This document shows positions 7,770 to 17,721 of a DNA stretch of 41,593 nt, piece by piece. A program made the translations under genes and the position numbers. This stretch comes from Pseudomonas brenneri (GTDB lineage: Bacteria; Pseudomonadota; Gammaproteobacteria; Pseudomonadales; Pseudomonadaceae), in the NCBI RefSeq assembly GCF_007858285.1, contig NZ_VFIL01000021.1, forward strand, positions 1-41,593, written 5' to 3'. Under the pieces are notes generated by a model. It searched no databases. It saw only the letters and a program-made list of their open reading frames with translations, and was not told the origin of the DNA. Every line of letters begins with the position of its first letter. Within the stretch, counting starts at the first letter, position 1.

Positions 7770-8687
7770 CTACAGGCCCTGCATCTCCTGCAGTTGCGCT
7801 TCCAGCGCTGCCCGCAAGCCACTGCCGCGTCGGGCGATAAACACCAGTTGCGCCGAGTTCTGCGCATGTTCGCCGCTGGCCAGGGTGAACTGGCTGCGAT
7901 TGCCCACGTGTTGTAGCCAGAACGGTTGCTCGTTGCCCTGCAAATGCACCAGGCCTTTTAGGCGGAACACGTCCTTGGGCAGTTGCCCCAGCCAATCGCG
8001 CAGGGTCTTGGCCGGTAGGGCCTGGGTGCCTTGCCAGGTCCAGCTTTCAAACAATTCATGGTGCGGCGCGGGCACGGGAGTGAAGCCGTTGCGCGGGCTG
8101 CGTTCGCCCAGCAGCAGGGTGTCGGGGATCTGCGCCTGAACGGTGCTGATCACCCGCGTGCGCGCGCCGATAGTTGCACGCAGGCTTTGCAGTTCGGCGG
8201 CGCTGACCAGATCGGCCTTGTTCAGCAGCACCAGGTCGGCGCAGGCCACCTGGGCGCGGGACAGCCGGGCGAACTCGCCTTCCAGGTGGCTATAACCGCT
8301 GGCGTCCACCAGGGTGATCACGGTATCCAGGTGCAGGTGCGCCTTGAGCTGTGGATAACCCAGGGTCTGCACAATGCGCTGCGGGTCGGAGACACCGCTG
8401 CATTCGATCACGATGCGATCCAGGCGTGGGTGCAGCTGGCTCAGGCTCACCAGTTGCGCCAGCAGATCCTCCTGCACCGTGCAGCAGATGCAGCCGTTCT
8501 GCAGGCTGAATACCGCATCGGTGACTTCGGCGATGATTGCCGCATCGATATTCAGCTCGCCAAAGTCATTGACGATCACCGCCATCCGTCCGTGTTGCGG
8601 CTGCTGCGCGATGCGGTTGAGCAGGGTGGTCTTGCCTGCGCCGAGAAAGCCCGAGACCAGCGTGACGGCAATGCTGTCGTTATTCAT
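7770..8687 (-). CDS. CobW/COG0523-family GTPase, putative metallochaperone
   Basis: A 305-residue G3E GTPase. The Walker A/P-loop GFLGAGKTT spans residues 13-21, the metal-binding CICC of the NGCICCTV motif spans 66-69, and the guanine-specificity motif is NKAD. The C-terminal CobW domain ends in ALEAQLQEMQGL. COG0523 proteins use GTP hydrolysis to deliver Zn, Co, Fe or other metals to target enzymes. The frame is open far upstream to 9029, but that part is antisense-like noise. The ATG at 8687 overlaps the stop of the amidohydrolase gene (ATGA), implying translational coupling. Pairing with a metal-dependent amidohydrolase suggests that enzyme as client; that is inference. Confidence 0.88.
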   Translation of the reverse strand: MNNDSIAVTLVSGFLGAGKTTLLNRIAQQPQHGRMAVIVNDFGELNIDAAIIAEVTDAVFSLQNGCICCTVQEDLLAQLVSLSQLHPRLDRIVIECSGVSDPQRIVQTLGYPQLKAHLHLDTVITLVDASGYSHLEGEFARLSRAQVACADLVLLNKADLVSAAELQSLRATIGARTRVISTVQAQIPDTLLLGERSPRNGFTPVPAPHHELFESWTWQGTQALPAKTLRDWLGQLPKDVFRLKGLVHLQGNEQPFWLQHVGNRSQFTLASGEHAQNSAQLVFIARRGSGLRAALEAQLQEMQGL

Positions 8688-10420
8688 TCGATCACCGGCG
8701 GCAGGCCTTGCCACACGGCTTGCAACGCCGTATCTGCAAACGCGTTGAGACGGTCGTAGACCGGACGGCCATCGACAAAGGTCAGCAGCACCTGGGTCTG
8801 GTGGATGTAGTTGCGCGCCGGCTGGGCGAACAGGTCGCGGTCGATCACGATCAGGTCGGCGCACTTGCCCACTTCCAGGCTGCCGGTGGAATGCTCCAGG
8901 CCCATGGCGTGGGCGCCGTTGAGGGTCGCCACTTGCAGTGCCTGCTCCAGGGTGATCGGTTCGCCGAAGCAGTCCGGTTCCTGGTTCCACGGGTTCTGCC
9001 GGGTGACCATGGTTTCCAGGGCCAGCCATGGGTCAATCGAGGCCACCGGCCAATCGGTGCCCATCACCGCCAGGCCGCCTTCGGCCAGTACGCCTTTGAA
9101 ATCATAGATGCGCTTGAGGCGCTCGGCGCCATAACCGGAACGGGCGCCGCTGGCAAACGGTGTCGGGTACCAGGCCGCCGGGGAAAACTCGGCGATCACA
9201 TTCAGCGCCTTGAAGCGCTTGAGGTTGCCCGGATGCAGCAGCGTGCTGTGGGCGCACTGGTGCCGGATGCCGCTGTCGCCATTGACCCGCCGCGCCTCGG
9301 CCACCGCATCGAGGAATACATCGGAGGCGCCGTCGCCGGTGCAGTGGGCGATCACCCGCAGGCCGCGACGGTCCATGTCTACCACCATGTCGGTGATGTG
9401 TTCCGGGGTCAGGTTGAGCTTGCCGCGCCAGGTGGAATCCGCTGCCCATGGGGTCATCAGGTACGAAGACTTGGGCTCCACGGTGCCGTCGAAGTGGAAT
9501 TTCACCGCGTTGGCATTCAGCCGCGCGCTGCGATAGTAGTGACGTTCGCCGCCGAGCAGTTCCCAGCGCCGGCGCACTGGGAAGATATCGTCCTGCCAAC
9601 TGATCGCCGCTTCTACACGTACGCTCAATTCGCCGGCGTCGTCCAGTTCCTTGAGGGCGTCCAGGCGCCGTTCGCAGACGTGTACGTACTTGGTCGCGGT
9701 GACACCGCGCGAACTCTGGAAATGCACGCCGTCGCGATAGGCCCGGCGCAGCACTGCCACCGGGGTCGGCGGCATGGCTGCATGGATCAGTGCGTAGGCG
9801 CCGTCGATCAGCAGGCCGTTGGGCTCGCCGCTGAGTTCGTCGCGCTCCATATAGCCGTTGCGCGGGTCGGCGGTGTGGCGGTCGATGCCGGCCAGTTGCA
9901 GGGCCTTGGAGTTGACCATCATGGTGCCCCACATCCGGTCCAGCAGCGCCACCGGGCGGTCGGGCATGATGCTGTCGAGCCATTCGCGACCTGGGGTCAG
10001 GCCATCTTCGCGGAAGGTGTAGCGCACCCAATATTGGCCGTAGATCCAGCCATCACCGGGGTGGGCGTCGGCATAGGCGTGGATCGCCGCCGCCAGTTGT
10101 TCGGGGGTGGGGTCTTCGATACCCACATCCAGGTCATCGCTGTAGCGCGGGGCCAGGGCGAGGTCGGGGTGGGTGTGCATGTCGTGCAGGCCGGGCATGC
10201 AAAATGCACCTTGCAGATCATGTTGGCGGGTCTGCGGGCCGATCAGGTGTTGCAGGTCGGCGAACGTGCCCACCGCGATAAAACGTCCCCCGCGAATCGC
10301 CACCGCTTCGGCCCACGGCTGGGCCGGGTCGAGGGTGTAGAGGCGGCCGTTGTGCAGCACCAGGTCAGCGTGCTCGCCGACAACGGAGTGGGTGGAAGTG
10401 AATTGGTCGGAAGCGGTCAC
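8684..10420 (-). CDS. Amidohydrolase family 3 (YtcJ/NfdA-like) metal-dependent hydrolase
   Basis: A 578-residue member of the amidohydrolase_3 group. The N-terminal beta-sandwich half (ADLVLHNGRLYTLD) is followed by the metal-binding HxH motif in CMPGLHDMHTHPD. Further metal or active-site candidates are IAHCTGDGASD, RHQCAHST and MGTDWPVASIDPW, the last with the catalytic Asp. The C-terminal KCADLIVIDRDLF closes the sandwich. Family members deformylate or hydrolyse amides and cyclic amides; the substrate is unknown. The frame extends to an ATG at 10450, but GTG at 10420 is better placed, 8 nt after GAGG. It lies 87 bp after the AruH-like gene, with a REP hairpin between, and overlaps the CobW gene by four bases. 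A role on a guanidino or amide compound is plausible from context only. Confidence 0.85.
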   Translation of the reverse strand: MTASDQFTSTHSVVGEHADLVLHNGRLYTLDPAQPWAEAVAIRGGRFIAVGTFADLQHLIGPQTRQHDLQGAFCMPGLHDMHTHPDLALAPRYSDDLDVGIEDPTPEQLAAAIHAYADAHPGDGWIYGQYWVRYTFREDGLTPGREWLDSIMPDRPVALLDRMWGTMMVNSKALQLAGIDRHTADPRNGYMERDELSGEPNGLLIDGAYALIHAAMPPTPVAVLRRAYRDGVHFQSSRGVTATKYVHVCERRLDALKELDDAGELSVRVEAAISWQDDIFPVRRRWELLGGERHYYRSARLNANAVKFHFDGTVEPKSSYLMTPWAADSTWRGKLNLTPEHITDMVVDMDRRGLRVIAHCTGDGASDVFLDAVAEARRVNGDSGIRHQCAHSTLLHPGNLKRFKALNVIAEFSPAAWYPTPFASGARSGYGAERLKRIYDFKGVLAEGGLAVMGTDWPVASIDPWLALETMVTRQNPWNQEPDCFGEPITLEQALQVATLNGAHAMGLEHSTGSLEVGKCADLIVIDRDLFAQPARNYIHQTQVLLTFVDGRPVYDRLNAFADTALQAVWQGLPPVIE

Positions 10421-10458
10421 GGGGGAAACCTCAATATTCAAGACGAACAAAGATCAAA

Positions 10459-10486
10459 TGTGGGAGCAGGCAAGCCAGCTCCCACA
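10459..10486. repeat. REP palindrome
   Basis: TGTGGGAGC (10459-10467) and GCTCCCACA (10478-10486) form a perfect 9-bp stem with a 10-nt loop. It lies between the transaminase and amidohydrolase genes, where it could attenuate or stabilise the polycistronic message. Confidence 0.85.
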
Positions 10487-10507
10487 TCAATCCCAGTGTT
10501 CACATAA

Positions 10508-11689
10508 TCAGCGGTTGGCTCTCAGGCCCTCGACAAACCCGGCAATGCGCTGGCAGGCGTCTTTGAGGGTGTCGTCGGCGACGGTAAAGGAGATGCGCAC
10601 AAAGCCCTCGGCACTGGCGCCAAACGCCTGGGCATCGAGTACCGAGACGCCGGTGGCACGGAACAGTTGCCAGGCAAAGTCCATGCTCGACAGCCCCGTG
10701 CGGCGCACGTCTACCAGCATGAACATCCCGGCTTGCGGCACCCGGCAATCGAGGTCGGTAATACCACCGAGGCCCGCTACCACCAGGTCACGCCGACGGC
10801 GATACACCGTGCGCGCATCGCTGACCACTTCGTCATCCAGTTCCAGGGCCTTGACCGCCGCTTCCTGGATAAACCCGGGCAAGCCATAGAGCATGCACAG
10901 CAGCAGGTTATCCAGGTGGCCCACCAATGCGGTTGGCGCTACTACCCAACCCACGCGCCAGCCGGTCATGGCGTGGGTTTTCGATAGGCTGTTGAGCACC
11001 ACGGTACGCTCGGCCATGCCCGGCAGCGAGGCGATGCTCAGGTGTGGCTGGTCGTACGTGATTTGCCCGTAGACCTCATCGGAAATCACCCACAGGTCAT
11101 GCTCACGGGCGACTTCGGCCACCAGCTCCAGCTCTTCGCGGCTGTAGACATTGCCGGTGGGGTTACACGGCGTGGCCAGGGCAATGCCCCGGGTCTTGGC
11201 GGTAATGGCTTTTTCCAGCGCCGCGCGGGTCAGGCGAAAACCGTTGGCCGCCGGTTGCTCGATGGTTGCGATGCGTGCACCGGAAGCGTGGATGCACGCT
11301 TCGTACGTCAGGTACATCGGTTCCGGCACCAGCACTTCGTCGCCCTGGCTGAACAGGCACAGCGAGGTGGCGAACAGGCCGTTTTGCGCGCCGGCCACCA
11401 GGGCCACGTTATTGGCGTGTACGGCAATCCCTTGCAGGCGGCTTTGCTTGGCGGCAATCGCTTCGCGCAGGGCCGGTCGGCCGAGGACGTGGGTGTAGTG
11501 AGTGTCGCCGGCGCGCAGGGCGTCGACGGCGGTTTCGCAAATGGCGCTGGCGGTGGCGAAGTCTGGATCGCCCACGCTCAACACAATCACATCTTCGCCA
11601 CGACCACGGGCTTCGACGGCCGCGTAGTGAATATCCCAGGCGCTGACGGACTCGCCACTAATGCGCTCGACAAACGGTGAATAACGCAT
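10508..11689 (-). CDS. aruH: Class I/II aminotransferase, arginine:pyruvate transaminase (AruH-like)
   Basis: A 393-residue fold-type I PLP enzyme. Conserved residues include the N176 region CNPTGN, D204 in ISDEVYG, the Schiff-base K237 in LNSLSKTHAMTGWRVGW, and an Arg in FVRISF for carboxylate binding. The N-terminus MRYSPFVERISG, SVSAWDIHY, GDPDFAT and the MLYGLPGFIQ segment closely resemble recalled P. aeruginosa AruH. That enzyme converts L-arginine and pyruvate to 2-ketoarginine and alanine. AGGAG precedes the ATG. It sits directly downstream of a basic-amino-acid-type ABC importer, and a 2-ketoarginine decarboxylase-like gene lies at 16057. AruH identity is likely; a related substrate remains possible. 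Confidence 0.8.
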   Translation of the reverse strand: MRYSPFVERISGESVSAWDIHYAAVEARGRGEDVIVLSVGDPDFATASAICETAVDALRAGDTHYTHVLGRPALREAIAAKQSRLQGIAVHANNVALVAGAQNGLFATSLCLFSQGDEVLVPEPMYLTYEACIHASGARIATIEQPAANGFRLTRAALEKAITAKTRGIALATPCNPTGNVYSREELELVAEVAREHDLWVISDEVYGQITYDQPHLSIASLPGMAERTVVLNSLSKTHAMTGWRVGWVVAPTALVGHLDNLLLCMLYGLPGFIQEAAVKALELDDEVVSDARTVYRRRRDLVVAGLGGITDLDCRVPQAGMFMLVDVRRTGLSSMDFAWQLFRATGVSVLDAQAFGASAEGFVRISFTVADDTLKDACQRIAGFVEGLRANR

Positions 11690-11710
11690 CCTTGTTCTCC
11701 TAAAATTGAT

Positions 11711-12400
11711 TCAAGCCTGGCGCTGCGGGACTTTGCCCCAGCGCGAGAAGACGTGTTCGATCACGAACGCCAGGACAATGTAGATCACCGCCACGGCCAG
11801 CAGGGGTTCGTACACCCGCAGCGTCTGCGCCCGCACCAGGTTGGCGGCGCCGAGCAAGTCGGTGACGGCCACGGTGGAGGCCAGCGCGGTGGCCTTGAGC
11901 AGCAACACGGTCTCGCCGACCAATGTCGGCTTCACCAGCTCCAGGGCCCGTGGCAGCCAGACCCGGCGCAGCACCATCAGGCGCTTCATGCCAAAGGCCC
12001 GCGCAGCTTCGAGTTCGCCCCGTGGCACGGCCCGCAGCGCGCCGCGCAGCACTTCGCCGACATAGGCGCCGACACACAGAATCAGGGCCAGGGCCACGTA
12101 CCAGAAACCTTCACGCAGGTACGGCCAGAGAAAACTGCCGCGAATCAGCGGGTAACTGGCAAACACACTGCCCACGCCGTAGTACAGGATGTAGATCTGC
12201 ACCAGTAGCGGCGTGCCCCGGAATACCGCGGTGTAGGCGCGCAGCGGCGCACTGATCAGTGGGTTGGACGACAAGCGCCCCAACGCCACCAGCACCGCCA
12301 GCAAGAAGCCGAACACCCCGGACAAGGCCAGCAACTTCAGGGTGATACCCAGGCCGTGCAGCAGCTCGTTGGCAAAACTGTTGATCCATGAAAAGTCCAT
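11711..12400 (-). CDS. Polar amino acid ABC transporter permease (HisM-type)
   Basis: A 229-residue permease with five or so hydrophobic helices. It has the HEQRO-family EAA loop VPRGELEAARAFGMKRLMVLRRVWLP, which docks on the ATPase. An AAGGAG site overlapping the stop of the preceding permease precedes the ATG at 12400. With 12413-13126 it would form the heterodimeric membrane channel. The sequence is closer to HisM/ArtM-like than to glutamine permeases, consistent with basic amino acids. Confidence 0.88.
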   Translation of the reverse strand: MDFSWINSFANELLHGLGITLKLLALSGVFGFLLAVLVALGRLSSNPLISAPLRAYTAVFRGTPLLVQIYILYYGVGSVFASYPLIRGSFLWPYLREGFWYVALALILCVGAYVGEVLRGALRAVPRGELEAARAFGMKRLMVLRRVWLPRALELVKPTLVGETVLLLKATALASTVAVTDLLGAANLVRAQTLRVYEPLLAVAVIYIVLAFVIEHVFSRWGKVPQRQA

Positions 12401-12412
12401 CAGCTGCGCTCC

Positions 12413-13126
12413 TTAGTGCTGCGGCATCCAGCGGTTGATCCGGCGTTCGAACACCCGGAAGGCGCCGTTGGAAACCAGGGTGATGATGAAATACACCGCT
12501 GCCACTGCCAGGTAGAACACCAGGTAATGCTTGGTAGAGCCGGCAGCCTGCTTGCCCACCGAGAGCAACTCGCTGTAGCCGACGATGCTGATCAACGCGC
12601 TGTCCTTGACCAACACCAGCCACAGGTTCGACAGGCCGGCCATGGCAAACGGCAGCATGCACGGCAGCAGCACCCGGCGCACCAGCAGCCAGCGCTCGAT
12701 GCCAAAGGCCCGCGCGGCTTCCAGTTGGCCGACGGGAATGGCCTGGATCGCGCCACGAATGATTTCCGCCGAATAGGCGCCCTGGACGATGCCCAACACC
12801 AGCACCGCAGCGATAAAGCCGTTGACGGTCACGCTGTCGCGGCCCATCGCCGCCATCGCCATGTTCAGCAGGTCGGTGCCGGCGTAATACAGCAGCAAAA
12901 TCAGCAGCAACTCCGGCACCGCGCGGTACAGCGTGGTGTAGAGGTTGGCCAGGCGTACCAGCCAGCGCGGGCCCTTGAGTTTGATCATGGCCACCAGCAG
13001 GCCGATGCCCAGGCCCAGCACAAAAGCCCCGGCGGAGATCTGCAAGGTCACCACCGCCCCTTGGAGCAGGGCGTTGAGCCAGCCGTCGGCGACGAACAGC
13101 TGGGTGAGTTCGGACAAAGAAATCAT
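12413..13126 (-). CDS. Polar amino acid ABC transporter permease (HisQ-type)
   Basis: A 237-residue inner-membrane permease. The EAA loop IPVGQLEAARAFGIERWLLV is visible and multiple hydrophobic helices span the protein. The N-terminus MISLSELTQLF precedes the first helix. It starts 18 bp after the binding-protein gene and ends 12 bp before the second permease, so all belong to one transcript. It pairs with the HisM-type permease. Confidence 0.88.
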   Translation of the reverse strand: MISLSELTQLFVADGWLNALLQGAVVTLQISAGAFVLGLGIGLLVAMIKLKGPRWLVRLANLYTTLYRAVPELLLILLLYYAGTDLLNMAMAAMGRDSVTVNGFIAAVLVLGIVQGAYSAEIIRGAIQAIPVGQLEAARAFGIERWLLVRRVLLPCMLPFAMAGLSNLWLVLVKDSALISIVGYSELLSVGKQAAGSTKHYLVFYLAVAAVYFIITLVSNGAFRVFERRINRWMPQH

Positions 13127-13144
13127 GGCGCTTTCCGTTGGACG

Positions 13145-13918
13145 TTATTGCGCGGAAATATCGACGCTGAAATAGCGGCTGCGAATTTTGTCGTAGGTGC
13201 CATCGGCCTTGATTGCCGCCAGCGCCGTGTTGAGCTGCTCGCGCAACGGGGTGTCACCCTTGCGCACGGCGGCCCCGATGCCCGACCCGAACAGCGGGTC
13301 TTTCGGCGCCAGGCCCTTGTCGGCCAGGCCGCTGCCGGCGGCGGACTTGAAGATCGGTTCGATGGTCAGGGCGTCGGCCAGCATCACGTCGATCCGCCCG
13401 CTTTGCAGGTCGGCGGTCATGTCGTCCTGGGTGTTGTAGTAGCGCAAGGTCGAACCCTTGGCGTAGTAGGCCTTGAGGTAGGTGGCGTTGGAGGTCGAGC
13501 CCTGCACGCCGATCAGCTTGCCTTTGAGGCCCTCGGGCGTGGTGACCAGCTCCAGGCTCTTGTCGGCGACCCACATGGCCGGGGTCTGGTAGTAAGGCGC
13601 GGTGAAGTCGATGACCTTTTCGCGCTCCTCGGTGATGCTCAGGGAGTTGAGGATCACGTCGATCTGGCTCGATTGCAGGGCGGGAATCAAGCCGTCCCAG
13701 GACACTTCCTTGAGCGGGCATTGGGCCTGCATGCGCTCGCACAGGGCCTTGATCAGGTCCGGCTCGAAACCGCTCCAGGCGCCATTGCCGGCTTTTTCGG
13801 AGAATGGCGGGTAGGGTTCCAGGGCGATGCCGAAGACGATTTTGTCGGCGGCAACGGCACTGTGGGACAGCACGGCGAGCACGCAGCCGGCGGCGAGGGA
13901 TTTCAGAGAGTTGTGCAT
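13145..13918 (-). CDS. Periplasmic basic-amino-acid binding protein (ArgT/HisJ-like)
   Basis: A 257-residue periplasmic solute-binding protein (SBP_bac_3). The Sec signal runs from MHNSLKSL to AVAA, with mature sequence beginning DKIVFGIALEPYPPFSEK. Ligand-pocket segments GFEPDLIKALCERM, WDGLIPALQSSQIDVIL and GSTSNATYLKAY follow the lysine-arginine-ornithine protein pattern, including the paired Cys in CERMQAQCPL. Placement beside an AruH-like enzyme suggests arginine or another guanidino amino acid as ligand. Substrate is inferred. Confidence 0.88.
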   Translation of the reverse strand: MHNSLKSLAAGCVLAVLSHSAVAADKIVFGIALEPYPPFSEKAGNGAWSGFEPDLIKALCERMQAQCPLKEVSWDGLIPALQSSQIDVILNSLSITEEREKVIDFTAPYYQTPAMWVADKSLELVTTPEGLKGKLIGVQGSTSNATYLKAYYAKGSTLRYYNTQDDMTADLQSGRIDVMLADALTIEPIFKSAAGSGLADKGLAPKDPLFGSGIGAAVRKGDTPLREQLNTALAAIKADGTYDKIRSRYFSVDISAQ

Positions 13919-13965
13919 GGCTTGACCCTTTCGAAGTTATTGTTTTGAAGGATGGAAGCGGCAGT

Positions 13966-14748
<783 letters not shown>

Positions 14749-15053
14749 GGGTTATCCCTCTTTATTTTTGTAAATTGATCAACCTGGACACCGCCCCCTG
14801 TAGGAGCTGGCTTGCCAGCGAAAAACGCAAGAACACCACGTTTATCCAGCGTGCCCACGTCATCGTTGACTACCCGCGCCGGCAAGTTTGGGAGTGCCGT
14901 GCTGAAGATCGAGAATAGCCACTGGCCATTTGAGGTCAATCGAGCATTTTTCCGTCGATCTTGAAATTTAATTCAACTGTCCGCTTTACGAGTGGCTATG
15001 TCTGACGGTCGATTACGGCTATGGTGCGGGTAACTTTGAGCAGGTGAACACCC
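14749..15053. promoter_or_regulatory. Divergent intergenic region between the importer operon and lysR
   Basis: About 305 bp between divergent starts, the expected place for operators of the LysR protein encoded at 15054. No clear promoter hexamers can be named. A REP half-element lies at 14799-14822, with a small hairpin GCTGGC-TT-GCCAGC at 14806-14819. It is closer to the ATPase start, so it would be in the operon leader if transcription begins upstream of it. Confidence 0.5.
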
Positions 15054-15938
15054 ATGCGTTACCCCTCCATGACCGCCTTGCGGGCGCTGGACGCGGTGGC
15101 CCGGCTGGGCAGCGTGTCCGAGGCTGCCACCGAGCTGAACCTCACCCCCAGTGCCATCAGCCACCAGATCAAGAGCCTGGAGCAGACCCTGGGTTTTGCC
15201 CTGACCGAGCGCACCGGGCGCAATATCCGCATCACCTGGCAGGGCGAGCGCTATGCCCGTGATATCCATGGGCTGCTGGCCAATATCCTTGAGGCCGGGC
15301 AGCGGTTCGATGGCCAGCAGGTCAGCGGGCGCCTGTGTATCAGCAGCCCGGCGGGGTTTGCCACTTATTGGTTGTGTACCCATATCGCCGACTTCCAGGC
15401 GCTTTATCCACAGGTCGAATTGCACCTGATTTCACCGCGCACGCCAGATGACACCAGCGACCACGGCGCCGACCTGTTTATTGCCTACGGTATGGGCGAC
15501 TGGCCCAACCAGCATGTGCAGAAGATCGTTTCGCTGCGTTATTTTCCGGTGTGCAGCCCGCGCCTGGTCAACACCATGGGCGGCCTGAAGACCCCGGAAC
15601 ACCTGGCGGGCGCGCCGTTGCTGCACATGATCGACTACTCCGACTGGCGCGTGTGGCTGGCCGCCGCCGGGGCGCCGAATGTCGATGTGCAGCGCGGCAT
15701 CGTGTTTGCCGATGCGCATTTTGTGCAGTCGGCGTGCATCGCCAGCCAAGGCATCGCCATGGGCGACAACTTGATCAGTGGCGAGGCCCTGGCCAGGGGC
15801 TTGCTGGTGCGGCCGTTCGAAACCGAGATCGAATCCAATCGCGGTTATTACCTGGTGGCCGATCATCAGAAAGTCGAGCGCCCGGTGGTGCAGGCGTTTG
15901 GTGAGTGGGTGAAGTCGCAGTTGGGCGGCGGGCTTTAG
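15054..15938 (+). CDS. LysR-family transcriptional regulator (GcvA-like)
   Basis: A 294-residue regulator. The N-terminal winged HTH (residues 1-62) contains ALDAVARLGSVSEAATELNL and TPSAISHQIKSLE. A periplasmic-binding-like effector domain spans residues 90-290. It is divergent from the ABC-transaminase operon and 118 bp upstream of the AruI-like gene, the classical arrangement for a local regulator that senses the substrate or keto acid. P. aeruginosa controls aruIH through a two-component system, so a LysR here would be a different regulatory solution. Confidence 0.88.
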   Translation: MRYPSMTALRALDAVARLGSVSEAATELNLTPSAISHQIKSLEQTLGFALTERTGRNIRITWQGERYARDIHGLLANILEAGQRFDGQQVSGRLCISSPAGFATYWLCTHIADFQALYPQVELHLISPRTPDDTSDHGADLFIAYGMGDWPNQHVQKIVSLRYFPVCSPRLVNTMGGLKTPEHLAGAPLLHMIDYSDWRVWLAAAGAPNVDVQRGIVFADAHFVQSACIASQGIAMGDNLISGEALARGLLVRPFETEIESNRGYYLVADHQKVERPVVQAFGEWVKSQLGGGL

Positions 15939-16056
15939 TTTCAGGCAATCCGTGAATTTTTTTTGCCAATGGCCGGTAAAATTTTTGCTTGTCCGCCCTC
16001 GGAGTGCCGCCTAAGGTCTGGCCAATCGACACAGAACAATAAGAAGGAAATGAGCA

Positions 16057-17664
16057 ATGACCACCTGCGCCCAGTCCCTGGTTCGCCTGCTGGAAGGTTA
16101 TGGGGTAGATACCGTCTTCGGTATCCCCGGCGTGCATACCGTCGAGCTCTATCGCGGCCTGCATGGCAGCCGCCTGCGCCATATCAGCCCGCGCCATGAA
16201 CAGGGCGCCGGCTTTATGGCCGACGGTTATGCCCGCGCCAGCGGCAAGCCGGGCGTCTGTTTCATCATTACCGGCCCGGGCATGACCAATATTCTTACCG
16301 CGATGGGCCAGGCTTATGCCGACTCGGTGCCGATGCTGGTGATTTCCACCACCAACCGCCGTGAGCATCTGCGCCTGGGCCACGGGCATTTGCACGAGTT
16401 GCCCGATCAGCGCGCGATGGTCGCGGGGGTGTGTGCGTTCAGCCACACGTTGCAATCGCCTGAGCAATTGCCCGAGCTGCTGGCCCGCGCTTTCGCCGTG
16501 TTCAAATGTGCGCGCCCGCGCCCGGTGCATCTGGAAATTCCTCTGGATGTGCTCGACATGCCGGCCATCGATCTCAACCTGATGCCCCGCAGCCTGCCAG
16601 GCGCACCGGCCCCGGCCCCGGCTTCGCTGGGGGCAGCGCTGAAGCTGCTCAATGAAGCACGGCGGCCGCTGATCCTCGCCGGTGGTGGTGCCCGCGATTG
16701 TGCCGAGGTGTTGCAGCAACTGGCCGAGCGCCTGCAAGCGCCGGTGGCCCTGACCACCAATGCCCGTGGCTTGTTGCCGATGGGGCACCCGTTGTTGCTG
16801 GACGGTGTGCAGTCGTCGCGCCATGGCCGCTCGTTGTTTGACGAAGCCGATGTGATCCTCGCCGTGGGTACGGAGCTGGGGGAAACCGACTACGACTTCT
16901 TCGGCCTCGGACCACTGAAATTCAAGGCGCCGCTGATTCGCCTGGACATCGACCCCATGCAAGTCATGGGCGTGCAGCGCGCCCATGTCGGGCTGGTGGG
17001 CGACGCCCGCGAAGGGTTGCAGGCGCTGCTGGATGCAGTCAACCCACCCGCTCCGAGCGGGCGTTGGGCACTGGACAGCGTACAGCGGGTCAACCGTCTG
17101 GAGCGCGAGAGCTGGACTGCCAAGCAACAAGGTCTGCAAGGTCTGCTGGACCTGCTGCGCGACAGCCTGGTCGCCCCGCTGATCGTCGGTGACTCGACCC
17201 AGCCGGTGTACCAGGGCGCGGTGGGTTACCAGGCGCCGGCGGCCAACAGTTGGTTCAACGCCGGCACTGGCTACGGCACCCTCGGCTACGGGTTGCCGGC
17301 CGCTATCGGCTCCAAGCTGGCCAAGCCCGAGCGACCGGTGGTGGCGCTGGTCGGCGATGGCGGCTTGCAGTTTGCCAGCAACGAATTGATCGCGGCCCGT
17401 GAGGCAGGCGTCGGCGTGATCCTGGTGGTGTGGAACAACCAGTGCTACGGCGAGATCCGTGACTATATGCAGGCCCGTGAAATCGCCCCGCTGGGCGTGG
17501 ATATCATGACCCCGGATTTTGCCGCCATGGCCCGCAGTTTCCATGTCGCCCACCATCGGGTCGACACACCGCGGGACTTGCACGCCTTGCTGCACACCCT
17601 GGGTGACATTCGCCAACCGGTGATGATTGAACTCGACGCCGCGCAATACCTGCAAAACGCCTGA
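16057..17664 (+). CDS. aruI: Thiamine diphosphate enzyme, 2-ketoarginine decarboxylase (AruI-like)
   Basis: A 535-residue enzyme of the acetolactate synthase/decarboxylase family. The N-terminal Pyr domain holds the catalytic E48 (RHEQGAGFMADGYAR). A central domain has LILAGGGARDCAEV. The C-terminal PP domain has the ThDP motif starting VALVGDGGLQF and closing with VVWNNQCYGEI. Family members decarboxylate 2-keto acids. The N-terminal LGHGHLHELPDQ region and the AruH neighbour favour 5-guanidino-2-oxopentanoate (2-ketoarginine) decarboxylation to 4-guanidinobutanal. AAGGAA precedes the ATG. It lies on the opposite strand from aruH, beyond the importer operon and LysR gene, unlike the adjacent aruI-aruH pair of P. 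aeruginosa. Confidence 0.82.
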   Translation: MTTCAQSLVRLLEGYGVDTVFGIPGVHTVELYRGLHGSRLRHISPRHEQGAGFMADGYARASGKPGVCFIITGPGMTNILTAMGQAYADSVPMLVISTTNRREHLRLGHGHLHELPDQRAMVAGVCAFSHTLQSPEQLPELLARAFAVFKCARPRPVHLEIPLDVLDMPAIDLNLMPRSLPGAPAPAPASLGAALKLLNEARRPLILAGGGARDCAEVLQQLAERLQAPVALTTNARGLLPMGHPLLLDGVQSSRHGRSLFDEADVILAVGTELGETDYDFFGLGPLKFKAPLIRLDIDPMQVMGVQRAHVGLVGDAREGLQALLDAVNPPAPSGRWALDSVQRVNRLERESWTAKQQGLQGLLDLLRDSLVAPLIVGDSTQPVYQGAVGYQAPAANSWFNAGTGYGTLGYGLPAAIGSKLAKPERPVVALVGDGGLQFASNELIAAREAGVGVILVVWNNQCYGEIRDYMQAREIAPLGVDIMTPDFAAMARSFHVAHHRVDTPRDLHALLHTLGDIRQPVMIELDAAQYLQNA

Positions 17665-17721
17665 ACCTCCCCCGGCCCTGATCCATATCAACGGGCCACC
17701 TCTGAAAATCCGCTACAACAA

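Noticed and set aside
8688..9029. N-terminal extension of the CobW-type GTPase
   Set aside because: The added segment is Pro/Arg/Gly-rich mirror of the amidohydrolase; the P-loop normally lies within the first 20 residues, as it does from the ATG at 8687.
8708..10507. A 599-residue open frame antisense to the amidohydrolase
   Set aside because: It is the mirror of a well-supported gene in high-GC DNA; its composition is His/Gln/Gly-rich with no domain.
12416..13948. A 510-residue frame antisense to the permease and binding-protein genes
   Set aside because: Spans several real genes on the other strand and reads as low-complexity His/Gln/Gly sequence.
15775..17691. A 638-residue open frame antisense to the AruI-like gene
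   Set aside because: A GC-driven shadow covering a clear ThDP enzyme; no recognisable motif or start signal.
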